Of a DNA stretch of 64,000 bases, positions 56,700-64,000 are shown piece after piece. Where the stretch lies: contig NZ_VAJM01000005.1 in the NCBI RefSeq assembly GCF_005771675.1, positions 186,001 to 250,000 of the forward strand, written 5' to 3'. Each line of letters opens with the position of its first letter. Positions within the stretch are counted from its first letter, which is position 1. Made by a program: the position numbers and the translations under genes. Source of the stretch: Hymenobacter jeollabukensis (GTDB lineage: Bacteria > Bacteroidota > Bacteroidia > Cytophagales > Hymenobacteraceae). The notes under the pieces are model-generated. The model saw nothing but the letters and a program-made list of their open reading frames with translations. It had not been told where the DNA came from and did no database searches.

Positions 56700-57422
56700 T
56701 TACCGCACCACGTAGGCCCCGGCCGCGTCGGTGGGGGGCAAGGTGTGGTGCTGCTCGAAGTAGCGGTATACCGGTGCCAGCGTCTGCCAGAAGGCGTAGT
56801 GCGGGCTGTGCCAGCGGGCCTCCAGGTCGGTGGCGTTCAGCTCGAAGGGAAAGATGTGTACCGGTATTTCGGCCTGCCCGGCAGCGCGGGCCTCCACGGC
56901 CAGCACGTACAGCTCCTCGATGCAGCTATCGGTGATGGGCAGGCAGCCGATGGTAACGTTGGAGCCGTGGATGAAAATGTCGCCGCCGGGGTCCTGCTCG
57001 CCGCGGGCGCGGTCGAGGGCGTTGGGGTAATCGAGGCCCAGCGAGAGGTGGAAAAGGCTGTTGGGGTTGTAGCGGTCGATGCGGTAGCAACCCTCGGGCA
57101 CCTGCCCGTCGCCGGAGCGCAGCTTGGGGCCGAGCGTACCGGAGGTGGCGGCCAGGGCGTAGCGGCGCAGCAGCTGGTAGCGGCCCTGCCCGCGGTTGCG
57201 GGCCCACACCTCCACGCGCTGCCCTACTTTGAAGGCCCGCAGGTACAGCTCCAGCTGGTCGGCGGCGAGGTGGCGGCGCTGCAGCTCGGCTTGCAGGGTG
57301 CTCCAGCGGGCGGTGTAGGCCGTGCGCACCCGCGGGTAGCGCTGCTGGCCCTGGCGGAAGGTGGCATCGGTCGGATCGGGCCCGAACAGCAGGGGCCACA
57401 GCAGTAGCAGGAAGACGCGCAT
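56700..57422 (-). CDS. L,D-transpeptidase (YkuD/YafK type)
   Basis: A 240-residue exported protein (signal peptide about 1-20). The YkuD active site is His152-GSNVTIG-Cys160, with the Cys as nucleophile. The N-terminal part has alternating helices and basic stretches, and the region EGCYRIDRYNPNSLFHLSL is typical of YafK-like murein L,D-transpeptidases. It cross-links or modifies peptidoglycan in the periplasm. The gene stands alone. Confidence 0.88.
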   Translation of the reverse strand: MRVFLLLLWPLLFGPDPTDATFRQGQQRYPRVRTAYTARWSTLQAELQRRHLAADQLELYLRAFKVGQRVEVWARNRGQGRYQLLRRYALAATSGTLGPKLRSGDGQVPEGCYRIDRYNPNSLFHLSLGLDYPNALDRARGEQDPGGDIFIHGSNVTIGCLPITDSCIEELYVLAVEARAAGQAEIPVHIFPFELNATDLEARWHSPHYAFWQTLAPVYRYFEQHHTLPPTDAAGAYVVR

Positions 57423-57617
57423 GGCGGCAGCGAGTAAGAATACGGCGCCATAACGGGGTTGCTGCGGCTAAGCGTATATGAGAATAAAGATATAGGAGAG
57501 TTGTATAAATTGATGAGGTTCCGGGGAAGAAACCCGGATAATTTACGGCCTGCGGCGGCGTTGATTTGCTGAGTTGATTCAACCAGCTGACCGCAACCAC
57601 AAACGCCCTGGTTATCT

Positions 57618-58178
57618 ATGACGTCCTCTTCCGTTTCCGCGCCGCCGGCCGCGCCCCTTCGCCCTGGTTCCACGCAAGCCACGCTGCAGCGCTACGCCCC
57701 GGCGGCGCGCTACGCGAACTTCGCCCTGCTGGCCTTCTGCCTGCTGCTGGCGCTGGACTGGGCCCTGCCCGTGCGCCGCTACGAAAACGAAGCCGTGCTC
57801 AGCCGCCTTGTGGTGCTGACCTCGTCCTCCGCCTCCGACCCGCGCATGGCCTACGACATCGTTACGCCCCACGCCCGGTTTCGTATTCCGAGCGAGCAGG
57901 GCGCCCGCGTGCGCGACGAGGACCGCGTGACGGTGTGGATTACCCCGCTGCTGGGCGTGGTGCGGCAAGTCAGTTCCCCAGCCTCGCCCGAGGGCGCCAC
58001 CCCGTTTCGGCCCGCTAACGGCACTATCTACGGGCCCTTCGCGCTGGCGCCGCTGCTGCTGCTGGCGGTAGCGCTGGTAGGCGCCTGGCCCGGCCGCTCG
58101 CCCGAAACGCGCATGAACACGGCCGTGGCTGGGGTGCTGCTGGCGCTGGTCACCTTGGGCATCCTGATTTGGGTGTGA
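57618..58178 (+). CDS. Membrane protein (186 aa), unknown
   Basis: A protein with a Pro/Ser-rich N-terminus, one helix at about residues 34-50, a polar, strand-rich central region (55-130, extracytoplasmic by charge), and two helices near the C-terminus (about 136-155 and 165-186). No family recognised. A terminator follows 25 nt after the stop. The gap before it (57423-57617) is AT-rich, with no clear signal. Confidence 0.6.
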   Translation: MTSSSVSAPPAAPLRPGSTQATLQRYAPAARYANFALLAFCLLLALDWALPVRRYENEAVLSRLVVLTSSSASDPRMAYDIVTPHARFRIPSEQGARVRDEDRVTVWITPLLGVVRQVSSPASPEGATPFRPANGTIYGPFALAPLLLLAVALVGAWPGRSPETRMNTAVAGVLLALVTLGILIWV

Positions 58179-58202
58179 GACTGTTGCTGGCCCCGAAAAC
58201 AC

Positions 58203-58244
58203 AACCGCCCCGCCATGTCAACTCGGACGCGGCGGGGCGGTTTT
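58203..58244 (+). terminator. Intrinsic terminator
   Basis: AACCGCCCCGCC (58203-58214) pairs with GGCGGGGCGGTT (58231-58242), followed by TT. It ends the membrane-protein gene. Confidence 0.88.
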
Positions 58245-58253
58245 GGTGTATAA

Positions 58254-58350
58254 GAACGTCATGCTGAGCGCAGTCGAAGCATCTCTACTGATAGCAATTT
58301 CTATCCAACGAAGCGGTAGAGATGCTTCGACTGCGCTCAGCATGACGTTC
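58254..58350. repeat. Dispersed palindromic element, copy D
   Basis: Perfect 35-bp arms 58254-58288 and 58316-58350 around 27 nt. The arm GAACGTCATGCTGAGCGCAG differs from the main family at one position (GTCATG for GTCATC). It lies immediately after a terminator and before the stop of the SDR gene (minus). Confidence 0.85.
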
Positions 58351-58372
58351 AATAAATATTGACCTACGCGGC

Positions 58373-59164
58373 TTAACCGATGCTGCGAATCACGCCGCCG
58401 TCGACGCGCACGGAGGCGCCGTTGGTGGCGGCGGCCAGCGGGCTGGCCAGGAACGTGACCATAGTAGCAATTTCGTCGGTGGTGATGAAGCGCTTTAGCA
58501 GCGAGGAGGGGCGGGCGTGGGCGAAGAAGTCCTTTTCCGCGTCGGCGCGCGACTGTCCCTCGGCGGCCAGCTTGCCGATGAATTCCTCCACGCCCTCGGA
58601 GGCGGTGGGACCCGGCAGCACGGAATTGACGGTGACACCGGTGCCCGTGGTCAGCTCGGCCAGGCCGCGGGCCACGGCCAGCTGGGCCGTTTTGGTGGTG
58701 CCGTAGTGAATCATTTCGGCCGGAATCTGCAGGCCCGATTCGCTGGAGATAAAAATGATGCGACCCCAGTTCTGGGCCAGCATCTGCGGAAAGTACTGGC
58801 GCGAGAGGCGCACCCCGCTGAGCACGTTCACTTCGAAGAAGCGCAGCCAATCCTCATCCGGAATGTCGGCGAAGGGCTTCGGGTCGAAGATGCCCACGTT
58901 GTTGACCAGAATATCGACCGTGGGCACCGCGGCCAGCAGGCGCTGCACCTGGTCGGCGTGGCCAAAATCGACGGCCACGCCGCGCACCCGGGCCCCGGGC
59001 GTCTCGGCCAGGATGGCGGCGCGGGCCTGCTCGATGCGCGCTTCGGTGCGGCCGGTGAGGATGACTTCGGCGCCCTCGGCGGCCAGGCGCTTGGCAATGG
59101 CCAGGCCGATGCCGCCGGTGGAACCCGTGACCAGGGCCGTTTTATCGGTGAGTTGTAAGTCCAT
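58373..59164 (-). CDS. Short-chain dehydrogenase/reductase
   Basis: A 263-residue classical SDR with Rossmann motif TGSTGGIG (residues 13-20), NNVG, a catalytic Ser in ISSESG, Tyr-x-x-x-Lys in YGTTK, and a C-terminal VDGGVIRSIG. It would oxidise or reduce an alcohol/ketone with NAD(P). The substrate is unknown. The ATG at 59164 is the start (MDLQLTDKTALVTG); the longer frame upstream shows no homology. Confidence 0.93.
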   Translation of the reverse strand: MDLQLTDKTALVTGSTGGIGLAIAKRLAAEGAEVILTGRTEARIEQARAAILAETPGARVRGVAVDFGHADQVQRLLAAVPTVDILVNNVGIFDPKPFADIPDEDWLRFFEVNVLSGVRLSRQYFPQMLAQNWGRIIFISSESGLQIPAEMIHYGTTKTAQLAVARGLAELTTGTGVTVNSVLPGPTASEGVEEFIGKLAAEGQSRADAEKDFFAHARPSSLLKRFITTDEIATMVTFLASPLAAATNGASVRVDGGVIRSIG

Positions 59165-59386
59165 GCGAAAACAAAGCTGGGATGATGAAACTTCCTGCCT
59201 AAACCAGCCGGCGCAGCGTTTGTCTGCTCGGTCCGAAAAAAGCTGGCGGCCGAATGCCGTTAGTGCGCTGCCAACAAGCAATTTGCGGCGGTCCTGCTGC
59301 GGCGCCACGGCCCGCCGATGCAAAGTTTTGTGCGCCGGCTCCGTATGCAGGGTCACTACCTTCTCAACCTTCCTTTCCGGCTTCCC

Positions 59387-59872
59387 ATGTCCTTTTCCTC
59401 CGCCCGCCCCGACGACCTGCTCATCGATGCTGCCCGCCGCGGCGACGTGGCCTTTATCCGCGAACTGCTGGCCGCCGGCGTCGACGTGAACACCCAGAAC
59501 GGCAAGGGCTTCACCCCGCTCATCATTGCTACCTACGACGACCAGCTCGAAGCCGCCCGCGTGCTGCTGGAGGCCGGCGCCGACGTGAACGTGCAGGACG
59601 TGAGCGGCAACACAGCCCTGATGGGCGTCAGCTTCAAGGGCTACGCCGAAATTGCCCGCCTGCTCATCGGGCACGGCGCCGACCTGGACCTGCAGAACGG
59701 CAACGGCGGCACCGCGCTGATGTTTGCCACCCTTTTCGGCCGCCACAACATCGTGCCCATCCTGCTCGAAGCCGGCGCCGATACCACCCTGCGCGACGTG
59801 CGCGGCCTTACGGCCCGCGACCTGGCCATTCAGCAGGGCAACGACCAGGCCCTGCAACTGCTGCCCGCCTAG
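59387..59872 (+). CDS. Ankyrin-repeat protein
   Basis: A 161-residue protein made of about four ankyrin repeats: DLLIDAARRGDVAFIRELLAAG, TPLIIATYDDQLEAARVLLEAG, TALMGVSFKGYAEIARLLIGHG, TALMFATLFGRHNIVPILLEAG (each partly quoted). No transmembrane or catalytic domain is fused. The ATG at 59387 (MSFSSARPDDLL) is preferred over an upstream one at 59318. It is followed by the alpha/beta hydrolase gene after 41 nt, probably in one operon. Confidence 0.88.
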   Translation: MSFSSARPDDLLIDAARRGDVAFIRELLAAGVDVNTQNGKGFTPLIIATYDDQLEAARVLLEAGADVNVQDVSGNTALMGVSFKGYAEIARLLIGHGADLDLQNGNGGTALMFATLFGRHNIVPILLEAGADTTLRDVRGLTARDLAIQQGNDQALQLLPA

Positions 59873-59913
59873 CGGCTGACGTTTTGCCGGCGTACCCGGA
59901 TTTCTGACCTGCC

Positions 59914-60882
59914 ATGACGCCCGTCCCCACCTACGCCCCCGACATCCTCGGCCCCGACTTCGAGCAGCTGCGCCTGGAGCAGCCCGCCGACTACGAAGGC
60001 CCGGTGGTGTGCACGCTGGTGCGCCGTCGGCCTGCCGGGGCATCCGCGCCGCGCCGGGCGGTGCTCTACGTGCACGGCTTCACCGACTACTTTTTTCAGC
60101 GCGAGCTGGCCGAGCAGTGGACCGCCCACGGCTACGGCTTCTACGCCCTGGACCTGCGCAAATACGGCCGCTCCCTGCTGCCTCAGCAGCGCCCCAACAA
60201 TGTGCGCGACTTATCGGAGTACTTCGCCGACCTCGACGCGGCCCTGACCGTCATCCGGGCCGAAGGCGCCGAAACGGTGGTGCTCAACGGCCATTCGACC
60301 GGCGGCCTCATCAGCGCCCTGCACGCGGCGGCGCACCCCGGCGACTGGGCCGCGCTGGTGCTGAACAGCCCCTTTCTGGAGCTGAATCAGCCCCGGTGGC
60401 TGCGCCAGGGCGTGGTGCCCTTGGTGGCGCGCCTGGGCCGCGTGCTGCCCGATCTGCCCATGCCCGCCAATCTGCCGTTCGGGTACGGCGAGAGTCTGCA
60501 CCGCCAGTACCACGGCGAATGGGACTACCGCCTCGACTGGAAGCCGCGCCGGGTGTTTGCCGTCAATGCCGGCTGGCTGCGCGCCATCCGCTGCGGGCAC
60601 CAGCAGGTAGCGCGCGGCTTGCATATTCAGGCGCCGGTACTGGTGCTGCACTCGGCCCGCACGGTGCAGCACTATCACCCCTTCAACGACGAGTATTTTC
60701 AGGCCGACGGCGTGCTGAACGTGGCGCACATTCACCAGCTGGCCCCGCAGCTGGGTGCGCACGTGACCACGGAAGTTATCGAAGGCGGCATGCACGATTT
60801 GGTCCTCTCACGTCCGGCCGTGCGCGCGGAGGTGTACCGGCGCATGTTCGCGTGGCTGAAAACCGCGCTGCCCGTTGCGTGA
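59914..60882 (+). CDS. Alpha/beta hydrolase (lysophospholipase-like)
   Basis: A 322-residue serine hydrolase. The nucleophile is Ser128 in GHSTGG; the oxyanion segment is YVHGFTDYFFQ and the late catalytic His lies in GGMHDLVLS. Layout and size resemble the monoacylglycerol lipase/PldB group. No signal peptide. It shares a likely operon with the ankyrin gene. Confidence 0.85.
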   Translation: MTPVPTYAPDILGPDFEQLRLEQPADYEGPVVCTLVRRRPAGASAPRRAVLYVHGFTDYFFQRELAEQWTAHGYGFYALDLRKYGRSLLPQQRPNNVRDLSEYFADLDAALTVIRAEGAETVVLNGHSTGGLISALHAAAHPGDWAALVLNSPFLELNQPRWLRQGVVPLVARLGRVLPDLPMPANLPFGYGESLHRQYHGEWDYRLDWKPRRVFAVNAGWLRAIRCGHQQVARGLHIQAPVLVLHSARTVQHYHPFNDEYFQADGVLNVAHIHQLAPQLGAHVTTEVIEGGMHDLVLSRPAVRAEVYRRMFAWLKTALPVA

Positions 60883-60970
60883 TGGTGGTGCTGGCGGGGT
60901 AGCTGGTAATCAGGCTCCGGTGAGTTGATAGGGGCAAAGAGTACGACGTTTTTCTTTGTTGCCAGGCTAC

Positions 60971-63900
60971 CTAGCGCAGCGGCGGCACCCGCAGCAGGCG
61001 CAGCGTCGTGTCGATGGGCTGGCGCTGGAGCAGCTGCTGGTATTCCTGCTGCAGCCGGGCCTGTTGCTGCTCTTTTTCGCGGCGCTTGAAGGGGCGCACC
61101 GAGTAGCGCATGTGGCCGTGGGGGCGGCGCAGGTTCACGTAGAGCAGGTGCCGGTCGGGGTGGCGCGCGGGGGCGCCGTCGCGGATGCGGGCCGTGCGGC
61201 GGCGGAAGTTGCCGAGCACCGCCTGCACGGGGTTGAGGCCCACGTAGAGGTTGCTGCGGCCGGTGAGGTAATACACGCCGCTGATTTCCAGGTCGGTCAG
61301 GTTGCTGTTGAGGCGCAGCTCGGGCACCAGCAGCCGCTCCTGATCGAGGAAGAAGCGGGTGCTGACGGGGCGGAAGTACAGGTGGTCGGTGCGGCGGGGG
61401 CTGAGGATGCGCAGGGCCTGCTGCAACGGGGCCACGCGCAGCAGCTCCAGGTCCTGCACGTCGGCGCGGGCGTAGCCCTGGGTGCGGGCGGTGGCGGGCA
61501 GAAAGGTCGCGTCGAGGTCGGTGTGCAGGTCGGCTTCGCAGGTCATGGTGCCGCGCACGTTGTCGGGACCGAGCACGTCGAAGCCCAGCGCCCCGGCCAG
61601 CTCGAAGAGGCGCGGCAGCTGAATGTCCTGCAGCCGGGCCTGCGCGTGCAGCGGGTGGTGGCCCTGGCCGGCGTTGGTTTGCAGCCGTCCGCGCAGCCGC
61701 AGCTGCCCGCCGAAGGCCTCAAGCGTGCATTCATCCAGCGTAGCTTCGCCGGGGCGCAGGTGCGAGGTCAGGCGGAAGCCCGTGCCCGTGAGGGCGCCGT
61801 AGCGCACGTGCTCGGCCCGCACGTGCAGCCGGGCCGTGAGCAGCTTGCCGCTGAGCAGGTCCGAAGCCCGCCCGGCGCCCGGCCGCGGCTGCCCGGCCGG
61901 TGCCACCGACGCGGTAGCCGCGTTGTCGGCGGCTTCGTCCTCGTCGTCGTCGGGCTGCAGACTGGCCAGCAGCAGCAGCAGGCGCTGCACGTCCACGGTG
62001 GCGTAGCGCAAATCCAGGCTCGCGTCGGCGGATAGCAGGCGCGAGCCGGCCATACGTGCCGAGGCCTGGGCAAAACCCGCTCCGCCCGAAGTGGTAGCGA
62101 AGTACAGGGCCGGCATCCGAAACGTCGAGCCGGTCTTGAGCACCTGCAGCCGCACGTGGCGCAGGTTTTCGCCCACCGGCATCCGCAGCGTGGCCACCTG
62201 GCAGCTCACCTGCCCGCTGGCTGTCAGCAGCAGCCGGCGCAGCGGCGACTGGCGCGCCGCCCGCTGCGCCGGTGTCGGGGTGCGGCCGGCCGCCACCGGC
62301 CGCACCGACTGGCGCAGCAGCCGCGTCACCCGCTGGTAATCGAGGGTGCCGAAGCGCAGCGCCAGCTGAAACTCGCCGTTGGTGCGGCCGCGCGCCAGCG
62401 GCCCCGGCCACGCGGCCCGGCCGCGCACCTCGCCGCCCCACACCTGCGCCGTCAGGCCACTGAGACTGGTCAGGTATCCGTCGCGGCGCACCAGCACGCG
62501 CACCTGGCGCAGCGTATCGGTGGGCAGCACCAGCCGGGCGCAGCGCAGGGCTACCCGCAGGCGCAGGCCCGGGGGCAGCAGCGAGCTGTCGGCCGCGGCT
62601 TTGGCCGGCCGGCGGCGCCGGGCCGCCACCGAGCCGTCGGCGCGCGGGCGCAGCAGCTCGCCCAGCCGGGCCACCCGCAGCTCGTCCACGGCGAAGCGGC
62701 CGTCGATGAACGTGGTGGCACGCTGCCCAGTCAGGTAATCGAGCAGGTTCACCGTCCGCGCCTGGACTTGAAAGCGCATCCCGTCCACCTGCCCCGATAG
62801 GTCGTTGAGCTGCCAGAGGCTGTCCTGCAGGCCCAGGCGCACGTTCAGCCCCCGCACGCGGGCGTGGCGCGTCGGAATGTCGAAGGCCGCATCGTGCAGG
62901 GCCACGTGGCCGCGCACCGAGAGGCTGCGGGCCGGGCCGGGTGGGGGCTCCTGGCCGGGGCCGGGCGGCAGCGGGCCGCGCAGGCGCAGGTCCAGCTCGG
63001 CGGCCCCGTTGCGGGCCCGCCACTCGCCCGGCGCCACCAGCGCGGCCAGGGCGGGCAGGTCGGTGCGGCCGCGCAGGTGGCCCGTCACGGTGGGGCGGGT
63101 GAAGTCGCGCACCTGCAGGCGCAGGTCGAGCTGGCCCAGCGGGGAGTAGATGCGGCAGTGGTGCAAGGTGAGCGTGGTGCTGCTGGGCTGGTGGGCCGGG
63201 CCGTTGTCGAGCACGGCCAGCAAATCCCAGTGGCTGATGCGGCGGCTGGAATCGGGCCATACCAGCCGGGCCTGGCGCAGCTGCAGGCGCAGCACGTTGC
63301 GGGGCAGCACGGTGGGGCTGCTCAGCCCGCTGACGGTATAGCGCAAATATGCCTTGCTGGGGCTGCGGGCGCCGCGCAGGTAGGGCATCAGGCTGGGCGG
63401 CAGCACGTCGGGCAGCACGTCCATCAGCCGCTGCCGGCCTTCGAAGCGCAGCCGCAGCCAGGAGCCGGCCGGGGCCCGGCTGGCCGTGGTGTGGGTGCCG
63501 CTGACGCGGATGGTGTCGCCGCGCAGGGTGGCGCGGGTGCCCGGCTCGAAGGTGCCCCGGCGCCGGGCAAAGTCGTAGCGATAGTGGGCCCAGGCCTGCA
63601 CCGGCTCGTGGGCCAGCAGCGTGCCGGTGCGGTCATTGTGCAAGGAATCGAGCTGGCCGCTGAGCGTGCCGCGCACGGTGAGCTGCCCGCCGCGCAGCCG
63701 GGCCCGAAACTGCCCCCGCGCCACCCGCGCCACGAAGCGGCTGTGCTTGTAGTCGTTGCGGAAGCTTAGCCGCACGTTGCGCAGCTGCACCGTCGGCAGG
63801 TCGAAATCCAGCGCGGGCGTCGAGGCCGGGCCGGGGCGGCGCCGGCCGTGCAGCGTCCAGCGGCGGCCCCGGGCGTCCACGTAGGCGCGCAGCAGCCCGT

Positions 63901-64000
63901 CGCGCAGCGTCAGGGCATCCACCTGCACCCGGCCGCGCAGCAGGGCCCGCAGGTTCAGGCGCAGGTCGGCGCGGGCCACTTGCAGCACCGGCTCGGGGCG
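60971..64000 (-). CDS. AsmA-like protein (large, N-terminus outside window)
   Basis: At least 1,009 residues; the frame stays open to the window edge, so the true start and any N-terminal membrane helix are missing. It is composed of repetitive beta-strand segments of the AsmA/DUF3971 type: VDALTLRDGLLRAYVD, VQLRNVRLSFRNDYKHSRF, and near the end LEISGVYYLTGRSNLYVGLN. A low-complexity acidic stretch lies about residue 685 and the C-terminus is basic and Gln-rich. Such proteins sit in the periplasm and are linked to lipid transport to the outer membrane. Confidence 0.85.
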   Translation of the reverse strand, partial: RPEPVLQVARADLRLNLRALLRGRVQVDALTLRDGLLRAYVDARGRRWTLHGRRRPGPASTPALDFDLPTVQLRNVRLSFRNDYKHSRFVARVARGQFRARLRGGQLTVRGTLSGQLDSLHNDRTGTLLAHEPVQAWAHYRYDFARRRGTFEPGTRATLRGDTIRVSGTHTTASRAPAGSWLRLRFEGRQRLMDVLPDVLPPSLMPYLRGARSPSKAYLRYTVSGLSSPTVLPRNVLRLQLRQARLVWPDSSRRISHWDLLAVLDNGPAHQPSSTTLTLHHCRIYSPLGQLDLRLQVRDFTRPTVTGHLRGRTDLPALAALVAPGEWRARNGAAELDLRLRGPLPPGPGQEPPPGPARSLSVRGHVALHDAAFDIPTRHARVRGLNVRLGLQDSLWQLNDLSGQVDGMRFQVQARTVNLLDYLTGQRATTFIDGRFAVDELRVARLGELLRPRADGSVAARRRRPAKAAADSSLLPPGLRLRVALRCARLVLPTDTLRQVRVLVRRDGYLTSLSGLTAQVWGGEVRGRAAWPGPLARGRTNGEFQLALRFGTLDYQRVTRLLRQSVRPVAAGRTPTPAQRAARQSPLRRLLLTASGQVSCQVATLRMPVGENLRHVRLQVLKTGSTFRMPALYFATTSGGAGFAQASARMAGSRLLSADASLDLRYATVDVQRLLLLLASLQPDDDEDEAADNAATASVAPAGQPRPGAGRASDLLSGKLLTARLHVRAEHVRYGALTGTGFRLTSHLRPGEATLDECTLEAFGGQLRLRGRLQTNAGQGHHPLHAQARLQDIQLPRLFELAGALGFDVLGPDNVRGTMTCEADLHTDLDATFLPATARTQGYARADVQDLELLRVAPLQQALRILSPRRTDHLYFRPVSTRFFLDQERLLVPELRLNSNLTDLEISGVYYLTGRSNLYVGLNPVQAVLGNFRRRTARIRDGAPARHPDRHLLYVNLRRPHGHMRYSVRPFKRREKEQQQARLQQEYQQLLQRQPIDTTLRLLRVPPLR

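Overview
The window looks like chromosome from a GC-rich member of the Bacteroidota, most likely Hymenobacter or a close relative in the Cytophagales. The evidence is the gene content and promoter style. Several families typical of the phylum are present: a Bacteroidetes-type LptD, a DUF5916 outer-membrane protein, a DUF4173 protein, a DUF5723-like barrel, and a WYFG-type secreted propeller. Where a promoter can be read it has the -7 form TAnnTTTG, often with TTG about 19-21 nt upstream. Shine-Dalgarno sites are mostly absent, and several genes start with GTG or TTG. No rRNA, tRNA, CRISPR array or complete insertion sequence was seen. The genus is an inference.

Layout. 1-6273: the end of a winged-helix regulator and a plus-strand run of small membrane proteins around a DUF4173 protein and a di-iron ferritin-like protein. 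Two matching CTTTG/CAAAG operators suggest one regulon. 6344-6424: a striking AT-rich nested palindrome. 6574-13000: metallophosphoesterase, class A penicillin-binding protein, SDR39U1-type epimerase, the pterin pair folE plus PTPS, and a secreted coiled-coil protein. 13011-19853: a pyrophosphatase-like lipoprotein that has lost its metal ligands, an M1-type peptidase, and the rpsP-rimM-trmD-rplS translation cluster, in which rplS has its own promoter and an attenuator-like leader. 19914-28045: a desaturase, an RluA-type pseudouridine synthase, panB, LptD, a cell-wall amidase and an MlaD/MCE protein, i.e. mostly envelope biogenesis.

28199-36562: acyl-CoA carboxylase beta subunit, a diverged diadenylate-cyclase-like protein, a region of 21-bp tandem repeats and duplicated terminator-containing segments, galT, an orphan IS630-type DNA-binding domain, a LacI regulator with candidate operators, and a small tyrosine phosphatase. 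36711-43891: poxB, a SirB1-type protein, redoxin plus phosphopantetheinyl transferase, a WD40 protein, a DivIVA-like protein and folB. 44654-47788: a BlaI/BlaR1-type repressor and sensor protease with three operators overlapping a readable promoter. 47996-64000: DUF5916 barrel, two VOC proteins, a second 21-bp repeat locus, meaB, DUF5723-like protein, secreted propeller, NUDIX hydrolase, L,D-transpeptidase, SDR, ankyrin protein, alpha/beta hydrolase, and a large AsmA-like protein cut by the window edge.

The most interesting items are the DAC-like protein (30549-31796), the inactive-looking pyrophosphatase lipoprotein (13011-13595), the two 21-bp repeat loci, the GTCATCCTGAGC palindrome family (five copies), the operator-linked membrane-protein cluster at the left edge, and the BlaI/BlaR1-like module with its unusual sensor tail.
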